Shown: in pieces, positions 35,063-42,582 of the stretch | How positions within the stretch are numbered: the first letter of the stretch is position 1 | How the letters are laid out: each line of letters begins with the position of its first letter | Assembly (NCBI GenBank): GCA_013214575.1 | Contig: JABSSD010000082.1 | Location: 30,665-94,664, forward strand | Direction: 5' to 3' | Source of the DNA: Paracoccaceae bacterium | GTDB taxonomy: Bacteria; Pseudomonadota; Alphaproteobacteria; Rhodobacterales; Rhodobacteraceae | DNA length: 64,000 bases | Program-made: the position numbers and the translations under genes | The notes under the pieces: generated by a model | What the model saw: the letters and a program-made list of their open reading frames with translations, nothing else | What the model was told of the DNA's origin: nothing | The model's database searches: none

Positions 35063-36310
35063 ATGAGTACATCAGCTAGAACCACCGCCACCATCACGCG
35101 TCTCGGCCACCAAGGCGACGGAGTCGCCGAAGGCCCTCTGTTTGCCCCGCGCACCCTTCCAGGTGAAGTGGTGACAGGAATTGTCGTCGGCAGCGCATTG
35201 GGTGACATTCGCATCGAATCACCCTCGGAGCACCGGGTGCAAGCCCCGTGCCGTCACTACAAATCCTGTGGCGGTTGCCAGTTGCAGCACGCCGATGATG
35301 GTTTTGTGGCGGAGTGGAAGCAGGGCATCGTTCGCACCGCGCTGAGCGCTCAGGGGCTGGAAACCACGTTTCGTCCCGTCCAAACGTCGCCGCCACGATC
35401 GCGTCGCCGCGCCACTCTGTCGGTTCGACGCACCAAAAAGGGCGCGATGGCCGGGTTTCATGGCCGTGCTTCGGGGGTCATCACTGAAATCCCGGATTGT
35501 CATCTGCTAGACCCGGATCTGTTGGCCGCCATTCCAATGGTCGAAGATCTGGCGCAGATCGGCGCCAGCCGCAAGACACCGCTGGCGGTCACCGTGACCC
35601 TGTCGGACATTGGTCTGGATGTGCTGGTGAAGAACGGCAAGCCGCTGGATGGACCGCTGCGCATGCTGTTGGCGCAATCGGTGGAAAAACTGGGCATCAC
35701 CCGGCTGACCTGGGATGACGAACAGATCGCCATGACGCAGCCCCCCACGCAGACCTTTGGTGCCGCCAAGGTCTGCCCGCCTCCGGGTAGTTTCCTGCAG
35801 CCCACCCGTGAGGGCGAGGCGGCGCTGCTGGCTGCGGTGCAGGAAATCGTCCAGGGCTCCAAGCGGGTCGTTGATCTGTTTGCCGGCTGCGGCACCTTTG
35901 CACTGCCGCTGGCCAAAAACGCCGAGATCCTGGCCGTCGAGGGGGACCCGGAGATGGTGCGGGCGCTGGAGGCTGGCTGGCGCCAGGCCAAGGGCCTGAA
36001 AGTGGTCAAGGCCGTCACCCGTGACCTGTTTCGCCGCCCGATGATGCCGGATGAACTGAACCCCTTTGGCGCCTTCTACGAGGCTGCGGTGATCGATCCC
36101 CCGCGCTCGGGTGCCGAATCTCAGGTCGCTGAACTGATCAAGGCCCGCACCAGAACCATCGCCTATGTGTCCTGTAACCCGGTCAGCTTTGCCCGCGATG
36201 CCAAGTCTCTGGTTGATGCTGGGTATCAGTTGAACTGGATTCAGGTTGTTGACCAGTTTCGCTGGGCAGCCCATACCGAACTGGTTGCGTCCTTCACCCT
36301 TGCCGCTTGA
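35063..36310 (+). CDS. RlmD/TrmA-family RNA uracil-5 methyltransferase
   Basis: Probable 23S rRNA m5U methyltransferase. From ATG 35063 it has 415 residues; a frame extension to 35027 is not protein-like. An N-terminal TRAM-like region (residues 5-55) is followed by an iron-sulfur cysteine set, C63, C69 and C72 (CRHYKSCGGC), with a fourth cysteine in IPDCHLL near 150. The methyltransferase core has DLFAGCGTFALPL, DPPRSGAE and SCNPVSFARD, which carries the catalytic cysteine. Whether the target is U1939 or another site cannot be read from sequence. Confidence 0.9.
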   Translation: MSTSARTTATITRLGHQGDGVAEGPLFAPRTLPGEVVTGIVVGSALGDIRIESPSEHRVQAPCRHYKSCGGCQLQHADDGFVAEWKQGIVRTALSAQGLETTFRPVQTSPPRSRRRATLSVRRTKKGAMAGFHGRASGVITEIPDCHLLDPDLLAAIPMVEDLAQIGASRKTPLAVTVTLSDIGLDVLVKNGKPLDGPLRMLLAQSVEKLGITRLTWDDEQIAMTQPPTQTFGAAKVCPPPGSFLQPTREGEAALLAAVQEIVQGSKRVVDLFAGCGTFALPLAKNAEILAVEGDPEMVRALEAGWRQAKGLKVVKAVTRDLFRRPMMPDELNPFGAFYEAAVIDPPRSGAESQVAELIKARTRTIAYVSCNPVSFARDAKSLVDAGYQLNWIQVVDQFRWAAHTELVASFTLAA

Positions 36311-36331
36311 ACCCATAGCCGGATTTTTATC

Positions 36332-37156
36332 ATGTCCCTGATTCAACGTATGGCGGCCGTTTTGGAAAACGCCCGTTTTGGTCACTTCATCACCGTTGTT
36401 ATTGTGATCAATGCGGTGACATTGGGACTGGAAACCTCGCCCTCCGTGATGGCGCGGGCTGGCGTGATTATCAGTCTGATCGATGAACTCTGTTTAACGA
36501 TCTTTGTGCTCGAAATTCTGGCCAAGCTGGTGGTGTCCCGGCATCGGTTCTTCCTGAACGGATGGAACGTCTTCGATTTCATAATCGTTGGTATTGCGCT
36601 GGTTCCGGGCGCGCAGGGGCTCTCGGTGCTGCGGGCGCTGCGAATCCTGCGGGTTTTGCGGGTGATTTCGGTGGCCCCCAGCCTGCGTCGGGTGGTCGAG
36701 GGGTTCATCACCGCCTTGCCGGGCATGGGCTCGGTGTTCCTGCTGATGGCGATTATTTTCTACATTGGCTCGGTGATTGCCACCAAACTGTTCGGGGGCC
36801 TCTTTCCGCAATGGTTCGGGACCTTGGGGGGCAGCGCCTATTCGCTGTTCCAGATCATGACGCTGGAAAGCTGGTCCATGGGCATTGTGCGGCCGGTGAT
36901 GGAGATCTTCCCCCATGCTTGGGTGTTCTTTGTGCCCTTTATCATGGTCACCACATTTGCCGTGGTGAACTTGTTGGTGGGTCTGATCGTGAACTCGATG
37001 CAGGACGCCCATAGCGTTGAAGACACCGAGCGGACCGACGCATACCGCAATCTGGTGCTCGCGCGACTTGAGGCCATCGAGCAGCGGTTGCCGCCGCAAA
37101 TTGAGGCGATTGAGCAACGGTCGCGACCACATATTGAGACAATTTCCAAAAAGTGA
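36332..37156 (+). CDS. Bacterial voltage-gated sodium channel (NaChBac/NavSp type)
   Basis: A 274-residue single-repeat six-helix channel. S4 carries four regularly spaced arginines, R101, R104, R107 and R110 (LRALRILRVLRV). The pore loop contains the sodium-selectivity filter TLESWSM (177-183). S6 ends in VVNLLVGLIVNSMQDAH. The C-terminal segment from about 232 is charged and probably a tetramer-forming coiled coil, with a repeated PxIEAIEQRxRPxIE pattern. Known relatives are found in marine Roseobacters. It starts 21 nt after the methyltransferase gene. Confidence 0.95.
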   Translation: MSLIQRMAAVLENARFGHFITVVIVINAVTLGLETSPSVMARAGVIISLIDELCLTIFVLEILAKLVVSRHRFFLNGWNVFDFIIVGIALVPGAQGLSVLRALRILRVLRVISVAPSLRRVVEGFITALPGMGSVFLLMAIIFYIGSVIATKLFGGLFPQWFGTLGGSAYSLFQIMTLESWSMGIVRPVMEIFPHAWVFFVPFIMVTTFAVVNLLVGLIVNSMQDAHSVEDTERTDAYRNLVLARLEAIEQRLPPQIEAIEQRSRPHIETISKK

Positions 37157-37179
37157 TTTTGGTTAACGAGGTATTTGGG

Positions 37180-37200
37180 GGTAATTTGGCAAAAAGACCC
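37180..37200 (+). repeat. Repeat tail without hairpin (copy C)
   Basis: GGTAATTTGGCAAAAAGACC after the sodium-channel gene closely resembles the tail of the repeat at 21754-21776. The GC-rich hairpin part is missing, although GAGGTATTTGGGGG directly upstream recalls the same sequence family. Confidence 0.45.
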
Positions 37201-37224
37201 AAAAAAAGATGAGATCAGAGCAGT

Positions 37225-37743
37225 ATGGACAGACGAGCATTTGCATTGGGCGCGGCCGCGACCCTGGCTTCGGCGGGCTGTAGTGGCGCCAGCAACAGAT
37301 TCCAGAGCTATCAGGGCGCTGAGGTTACTGGGGTGGTGGTCAATAAAGGCGCTAGAAAACTGTATCTGCTTCACAACGAAGAGATTCTGCGGGAATATGA
37401 AGTTGATCTGGGCTTTGCTCCGGTCGGGGCCAAGACGGTCGAAGGGGACGGCAAAACCCCTGAAGGCACCTATGTCATCAATCGCCGCAATGCCAACAGC
37501 TCCTATCATCTGTCGATTGGCATTTCATATCCCAACTCTCAGGATGTTGCCGAGGCCAGTGCCATTGGGCAACGGCCCGGTGGAGAGATCTTTATTCACG
37601 GTCAGCCCAACGATTCGAAGGCCCGCAAACGGGCGGGGCGGGTCGAGGACTGGACCGCCGGTTGCATTGCCGTGAATAACGATGAAATCGAAGAGATTTT
37701 TGCCATGGTCAAAGATGGCACCGTGATCAGCCTGCGTTTGTAA
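37225..37743 (+). CDS. L,D-transpeptidase (YkuD) lipoprotein
   Basis: A 172-residue envelope protein. The N-terminus MDRRAFALGAAATLASAGC combines a twin-arginine-like start with a lipobox (ASAGC, Cys19). The YkuD domain spans about 30-172 with H125 in IHGQPN and the nucleophile C147 in TAGCIAVNN. Such enzymes make or edit 3-3 peptidoglycan crosslinks or attach proteins to peptidoglycan. A CAP-domain lipoprotein and a second L,D-transpeptidase follow within 1.4 kb. Confidence 0.92.
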   Translation: MDRRAFALGAAATLASAGCSGASNRFQSYQGAEVTGVVVNKGARKLYLLHNEEILREYEVDLGFAPVGAKTVEGDGKTPEGTYVINRRNANSSYHLSIGISYPNSQDVAEASAIGQRPGGEIFIHGQPNDSKARKRAGRVEDWTAGCIAVNNDEIEEIFAMVKDGTVISLRL

Positions 37744-37763
37744 CAGTGTCGCAGATTGGGCAA

Positions 37764-37783
37764 AGGCGGTTGTGCGCCGCCCT
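37764..37783. terminator. Hairpin between convergent L,D-transpeptidase and CAP genes
   Basis: AGGCGG and CCGCCCTT form a GC-rich stem around TTGTGCG in the 66-bp convergent gap. It could serve either strand. The T-run is poor, so confidence is moderate. Confidence 0.5.
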
Positions 37784-37809
37784 TGATCCTGTGTCTGCCG
37801 CGGGGCGAA

Positions 37810-38307
37810 TTAGCTGCCCATCACCAGGGTCCACCAGATCTTGCCATTCTGCTCCTGGAACCACGAGAAGCCCATGTTGACCGCTTTGGGGTCCATGATC
37901 ACGGCTTTTGTGTTGCTGTCTTCCATCCAGGCCGACAGGGTTTCCACTTCGCCCTCATAGGTTTCTGAAATGGCTTCCCCCATCAGAGACCCGGTATATC
38001 CGGCGCGGGCGACCCGATCCAGGGGCGACGAGCCGTCCGAGCCAAAGTGCCAGGGGCGGTTCTGAACCGCCATATCCCGGGAATGGGTGGCCGCAGCGGC
38101 GTTGAGTGGCGCGTTCAACTGTACCGCAGGAGAGCCGTAAGCCTGTCGGAGCGCATTGACCGAATCGAGCATGCGAAACTGAACTTTGTCGGCATTCCGA
38201 ATGCGATAGGCTTTTCCACTGCCGCCTGATCCGCCATTTGGAGCAGGGGTACAGGCAACCGCCAGCGTCAACAGGGCCGCCGCAAGAATCAAAAATACAC
38301 GCTTCAT
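37810..38307 (-). CDS. CAP/SCP-domain lipoprotein (YkwD-like)
   Basis: From ATG 38307 the protein is 165 residues with a lipoprotein signal MKRVFLILAAALLTLAVAC (Cys19) and a linker rich in G and S. The CAP domain includes LDSVNALRQAYGSPAVQLNAPLNAAAATHSRDMA, and WHFG where the first zinc-associated His lies, then GEAISETYEG. A longer frame to 38340 is rejected for lack of signal-like sequence. Bacterial CAP proteins are envelope proteins of mostly unknown activity. It lies between two L,D-transpeptidases. Confidence 0.88.
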   Translation of the reverse strand: MKRVFLILAAALLTLAVACTPAPNGGSGGSGKAYRIRNADKVQFRMLDSVNALRQAYGSPAVQLNAPLNAAAATHSRDMAVQNRPWHFGSDGSSPLDRVARAGYTGSLMGEAISETYEGEVETLSAWMEDSNTKAVIMDPKAVNMGFSWFQEQNGKIWWTLVMGS

Positions 38308-38474
38308 TTTGCACCTTAGTCTAATGTTTAGATACAGCACTTAGCGGTACTGTGGCATTGGCGCAAATGCAGTGGCATCAAAATGCCGCTAGTGACGCGT
38401 GTTTGATTTGCGACTGAGGCATTCACGCCATATTATACGTCAACAGTTTCGATATAGTGCAGGTAGTGACGATC

Positions 38475-39092
38475 ATGTCTTCCAAATCAATTCAATTTCC
38501 CTCGCGGCGGCTTTTTTTAACCGGCACTGCGGCTTTGCTGGCAACGCCGGCCTTGTCCCAGGTCGCTGATCCAGATGGTGAGCCTGCGTATGACCCGCTG
38601 CGCCCGCCGCCTGAGCCGGAACCAGCGGTGCGCCGCAATATCTCGGCATTCCGGGCGAAGAAATGGCAGCCCTATTTCGATAACCTGAAGAACGGGGCCA
38701 TTCTGGTCGATATCGACAGCCGCGCCTTGCATTATTGGGCTGCGGATGAAGAGACTTATAAATTATTTCCGTCCTCGGTGCCGCTTTCCGATGACCTGAC
38801 GCGCCGGGGTCGTACCAAAATTGTGCGTAAAGTCGAAGGTCCGTCCTGGTCACCGACGCCAAACATGCGCAAACGCAACCCAGAATGGCCAAGCTATGTT
38901 GCGCCGGGTCCGGACAATCCGCTGGGGACCCATGCATTGTATCTGAGTTGGAAGTATTATCGCATCCATGGAACCCATGATACGCGAAAAATTGGCCGAA
39001 AGTCTTCCAATGGCTGTATTGGTCTTTATAATGAACATATTGCACAGCTTTTTGGGATGGTAAAAATTGGCACTCAAGTGTTGCTGATTTGA
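38475..39092 (+). CDS. L,D-transpeptidase (YkuD), Tat-type signal
   Basis: From ATG 38475 it has 205 residues. SRRLFLTGTAALLATPALS (residues 10-28) looks like a twin-arginine signal. The YkuD domain has H165 in RIHGTH and the nucleophile C181 in SSNGCIGLYNEHI. It is longer than the enzyme at 37225 and belongs to the ErfK/YbiS-like group with a conserved NPLGTHALYL segment. An upstream GTG would add six residues without improving the signal. It is divergent from the CAP lipoprotein. Confidence 0.92.
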   Translation: MSSKSIQFPSRRLFLTGTAALLATPALSQVADPDGEPAYDPLRPPPEPEPAVRRNISAFRAKKWQPYFDNLKNGAILVDIDSRALHYWAADEETYKLFPSSVPLSDDLTRRGRTKIVRKVEGPSWSPTPNMRKRNPEWPSYVAPGPDNPLGTHALYLSWKYYRIHGTHDTRKIGRKSSNGCIGLYNEHIAQLFGMVKIGTQVLLI

Positions 39093-39141
39093 CCACAATA
39101 TAATCTCGCCGGGTCGACCTATCTCAACAAGCGTTTGCAAT

Positions 39142-39183
39142 CTCGGGTTTTTACTGGTTAGAAAAACCACGAGGTATGTCTTG
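39142..39183 (+). promoter_or_regulatory. Bulged hairpin in leader of small secreted-protein gene
   Basis: CTCGGGTTTTT (39142-39152) pairs with AAAAACCACGAG (39172-39183) with one bulged base. A second hairpin, GGCCATT/AATGGTC near 39190-39207, is followed by GCGCCTTTTTT and may terminate the upstream L,D-transpeptidase transcript. The 138-bp gap holds no other recognisable gene. Confidence 0.45.
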
Positions 39184-39230
39184 GCTGCGTGGGCCATTGT
39201 TAAATGGTCGCGCCTTTTTTGGAGGTTAAT

Positions 39231-39413
39231 ATGAAAAAACTCGTTCTTGCCGCTGCTCTGTCAGCTGCCGCTTCGACCGCATTTGCTGGTGGCTATTCTG
39301 AGCCCGTCGTTGAGCCGATCGTTGTTGTTGAGCAAGCTGAAAGCTCGTCCAGTGGCATCATGCTGCCGCTGCTGATGCTGGTTATCGTTGGCGCTGCCAT
39401 CGCAGCCAGCTAA
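39231..39413 (+). CDS. Small exported or membrane-anchored protein
   Basis: A 60-residue protein from ATG 39231, preceded by a strong GGAGG. A signal peptide MKKLVLAAALSAAASTAFAGG is followed by GYSEPVVEPIVVVEQAESSSSG and a C-terminal hydrophobic helix (about 43-60) with a very short tail. The longer frame to 39204 adds nine unlikely residues. I recognise no family with a known role, though signal plus C-terminal helix suggests an inner-membrane-anchored periplasmic peptide. It has its own terminator, so it is probably monocistronic and well expressed. Confidence 0.75.
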   Translation: MKKLVLAAALSAAASTAFAGGYSEPVVEPIVVVEQAESSSSGIMLPLLMLVIVGAAIAAS

Positions 39414-39437
39414 TTGCTGCGATACAGTTACGAAAAG

Positions 39438-39463
39438 GGCGGTGGTTTTCCATCGCCTTTTTT
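39438..39463 (+). terminator. Terminator of small secreted-protein gene
   Basis: GGCGGTGG and CCATCGCC form an eight-pair stem (one G-T pair) with TTTT loop, followed by six T. This is a good intrinsic terminator. Confidence 0.85.
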
Positions 39464-39544
39464 GTTGGCCACGACAGTGTTCTGAGGCGCGGGCTTTCTC
39501 CAAGAGGCGTCACTTGGGGCGCATCTTGGAGTTGCTAGAATGGC

Positions 39545-42500
39545 TCAGGCCTGATCCAGTTCCGCCAGGATCTGACCCAGCGATTCCAGGATCATCCCGA
39601 CGTCGTCCCGATCAATGGTAAGCGGTGGACGGATTTTCAGGATGTTGTCCCTGGGGCCCTCGCTGCCAATCAAAATCCGATGATCGCGCATCCGGTTTTT
39701 GACGTAGGCACATATTTCGCGGGCCTCTGAACCATCCGGGTTGATCAACTCGAGCCCCAGAAACAGCCCCATGCCGCGCACATCACCGATGCAAGTATAT
39801 TGCTGTTGCAGCGCCCTGAGCCCGGCAATCAGCGCCGCACCCATGACCCGGGCATTGTCCTGCAACCCTTCGTCATCGACGATATCCAGCACTTCCTTGC
39901 CAATCCGGCAGGACAGGGTAGATCCACCAAAGGTTGAAAAGAATTCAGGCCCTTGCGCAAAACTGTCAGCGATTTCCTTGCTGGTGACCAGGACGCCCAG
40001 AGGGTGACCATTGCCAATGGGTTTGCCCAGCACGACAATGTCCGGCACGGCGCCTTGATGTTCAAAGCCAAAGTAGTAATCCCCCAACCGTCCCAATCCG
40101 GTCTGCACTTCGTCGGCAATGCAAACACCACCAGCGGCGCGGATCTTTTGGTAGACTAGGGCAAGATAGCCCTTTGGGGGGATGATCTGACCACCAACCG
40201 AGGGGAATGTCTCGGCGATGAAACCGGCCACAGCATGTCCCCGATTCTGCAGGGCAGCGATGGCTGGATCGACCAGATCCGCATATTTCTGCGCCCGGTC
40301 CGCGTCATCACGTTTAATTGATCCGCGATAATCGTCGGCCACTTCGACCAGTTCCACCCAGTCCACCTGACCGCTGCCGCCGGGGGCGTTGAACTTATAG
40401 GCCGATACATCAATCACCCCGGTGGTATTGCCGTGATAGCCGTGATCGGGCGTTACCATGCCCTTGGCTCCGGTATGTGCGCGCGCCAGCCGCAGCGCCA
40501 GCTCATTTGCTTCGGTGCCGGAATTGACAAAGAAGCAGACCTCAAAGGGGGCGGGCAGCTTGGAGAGGATCTTGTCCGCAAATGCGGTCTGTGCCGGATG
40601 CAGATAGCGGGTGTTAGAGTTGATCCGCTTCAACTGATCCGCCGCCACCGCCTGAATGCGCGGATGGGCGTGGCCGACGTGGGGCACGTTGTTGTAGGCG
40701 TCCAGATAGGGCCGTCCCCATTCATCAAACAGGTGATGCTTCCAGCCGCGGACCAGCATCACCGGATCGCTATAGGTCAGCGACAGGTTGCCGCCAAAAT
40801 GGGCTTTGCGGCCCGCCAGCACCTCAGCCTTATCGGTGGGCTGGTAGTGTACCTTTGCATCGGGAAGATTAAGCAGCGCCGCCGGGTTCGGGCAGATCGC
40901 GCGCCAAAGGTACATCTCGTCGGGGTTGCCAACACCGGGCCAGTCGGCCTCGATGCCTTCGGTGGTCAAGGCCAGCTGAAAATGCACATGGGGTGCCCAA
41001 CCACCGTTCTGGCTGGCGTCGCCAAGGCGGCAGAACGCGGCGCCCTTGTCGATCACATCACCGGGGTGCAGGCGGTCACAGCACTCGGGGTCCAAATGGC
41101 CGTACAGGGAATAGAACGCATCTCCTGCGGGGGTTTCATGGCGCAGAATGATGACGCCGCCATAGTCCAGATGGTTGTCGCGGTTCTCGACCACAAAGAC
41201 TTCGCCCCGCAGCGGCGCATACAATGGGGTGCCAGCGGCGGCAAACCCATCCACCGCCAGATGCACGGTGCGCCGGTCGCTGACCTTGTAGGCGCCGTTG
41301 CGAAAGGCCGCTGCGGTGTAGATCAGTCGTGGCTCGTGGTAATAGCCAAGCCACAGGTCGGTGCCAAATTCGGCACCAACACGGGCGGCTTCCTCCAGTG
41401 GCATGTGGAACGGATTTTGCGGCCAGGTGGAATTCTCAACCGACAAAGACCCCATCGGAGTGTCGGTCAGGTCGACCCCCATCAGCGGTGCAAAGCTGCC
41501 ACGCTGGGCCTTCAGATAGGTCATCACTCGGTCAGCGCCATCTACAACCGGCAGCTCACAAGCGGCCCTCAGCCGGGCCTGCAGCAGGTCGGCATGGATC
41601 GAGTGAGTTTCCAGAAACCGCCAGGCCGGCGCCTGCGAGATGACCACATAGGGATCATCGGGGTTCTTTGCCGCCTCTAGCGTCGAGTTCACGATGCTGA
41701 CCGCCAGTCGCGCTCGCAGCAATGGCCAAAGCAAGTCGATCTCGGTGGCGGTCAGCGGGTTGCTGGCGTGATACCCGGCGACCAAAGCCGCCAGAGCGAC
41801 CTCAGGGGTTGGATGATCCAGCACGATATAGGCCGCCGCTATGGCCAGATCACAGATCCGGGGCGCGGCACACATGTCGCCGAGGTCGATCAGGCCAGTC
41901 ACCCGGCGCGGCCCGCTTAGTGCGCCACTCACCAGAATGTTATAGTCATTGGCATCGTTGTGGATTGCCTGGCTGGGCAGGCCGGTCAGGGTGGGCTCAA
42001 TCGCGGCAAAGCGCTGGGAAATCTCGCTCAGCAGGGCCCGGCGATCCGGATTGGTGATGCCGTCCAGTTCTGGGGCAATCCAGCCGGCCTGCATCAAGTC
42101 CCATTTGAAATCCCGCGCCAACCCGGGGTGATGAAAATCCTGCAGGGCCTTGCCCGTTTCACCCAGCACCTGACCTAAGTGATGGATCAGCTCCTGCGAT
42201 TTGGGCGCGATCTTGGCATAACATTGCCCCGGCAATTTATTCTGCAGCCAGACCAGCCGCAAATCACCGTTATCATCCGCCAGTTCCAGCATTGCGGCCC
42301 CCTTGGGGCTGTGGAGCACCCGCGGGCAGGGCAGCTTGGGTGCGCAGGCGGCCAAATGGTCCAGCGCTTTGATCTGCATATCCACCAGCCAGGCCTCGCA
42401 GCCGGGGCGCATGGCTTTTAGAATGTAGTCTTGGCCATCGTCGCCCTGAGCCAGAAAATTGAGGTCATATTCCCCATCGAGCCGCGCCAATGTGGCGCTG

Positions 42501-42547
42501 ATGCCCCAGGATGTTTTCAGGACATTTGCCCAATGCTGTTCGCTCAT
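39545..42547 (-). CDS. Tri-domain fusion: APH-type kinase, M23 peptidase, class III aminotransferase
   Basis: A 1000-residue cytoplasmic protein without signal peptide, with ATG at 42547 behind GAGGGA. Residues 1 to about 330 are an APH/hydroxylysine-kinase-like phosphotransferase with HNDANDYNILV near 196 and the metal-binding IDLGD. About 390-540 is an M23 (LytM) domain with HLAVD near 430, YGHLD and HVHFQL near 520, so the zinc ligands are all present. From 570 on it is a class III aminotransferase with DEVQTGLGR and the PLP lysine near 841 in LGKPIGNG. Family knowledge: AGPHD1-type kinases and AGXT2L-type phospho-lyases act in sequence on phosphorylated hydroxy-amines such as phospho-hydroxylysine. 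A similar two-step catabolic role is inferred; the substrate and the role of the M23 domain are unknown. Confidence 0.88.
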   Translation of the reverse strand: MSEQHWANVLKTSWGISATLARLDGEYDLNFLAQGDDGQDYILKAMRPGCEAWLVDMQIKALDHLAACAPKLPCPRVLHSPKGAAMLELADDNGDLRLVWLQNKLPGQCYAKIAPKSQELIHHLGQVLGETGKALQDFHHPGLARDFKWDLMQAGWIAPELDGITNPDRRALLSEISQRFAAIEPTLTGLPSQAIHNDANDYNILVSGALSGPRRVTGLIDLGDMCAAPRICDLAIAAAYIVLDHPTPEVALAALVAGYHASNPLTATEIDLLWPLLRARLAVSIVNSTLEAAKNPDDPYVVISQAPAWRFLETHSIHADLLQARLRAACELPVVDGADRVMTYLKAQRGSFAPLMGVDLTDTPMGSLSVENSTWPQNPFHMPLEEAARVGAEFGTDLWLGYYHEPRLIYTAAAFRNGAYKVSDRRTVHLAVDGFAAAGTPLYAPLRGEVFVVENRDNHLDYGGVIILRHETPAGDAFYSLYGHLDPECCDRLHPGDVIDKGAAFCRLGDASQNGGWAPHVHFQLALTTEGIEADWPGVGNPDEMYLWRAICPNPAALLNLPDAKVHYQPTDKAEVLAGRKAHFGGNLSLTYSDPVMLVRGWKHHLFDEWGRPYLDAYNNVPHVGHAHPRIQAVAADQLKRINSNTRYLHPAQTAFADKILSKLPAPFEVCFFVNSGTEANELALRLARAHTGAKGMVTPDHGYHGNTTGVIDVSAYKFNAPGGSGQVDWVELVEVADDYRGSIKRDDADRAQKYADLVDPAIAALQNRGHAVAGFIAETFPSVGGQIIPPKGYLALVYQKIRAAGGVCIADEVQTGLGRLGDYYFGFEHQGAVPDIVVLGKPIGNGHPLGVLVTSKEIADSFAQGPEFFSTFGGSTLSCRIGKEVLDIVDDEGLQDNARVMGAALIAGLRALQQQYTCIGDVRGMGLFLGLELINPDGSEAREICAYVKNRMRDHRILIGSEGPRDNILKIRPPLTIDRDDVGMILESLGQILAELDQA

Positions 42548-42582
42548 TCATTCCCTCAATTATCAATGACCGCCCCAGGCGT

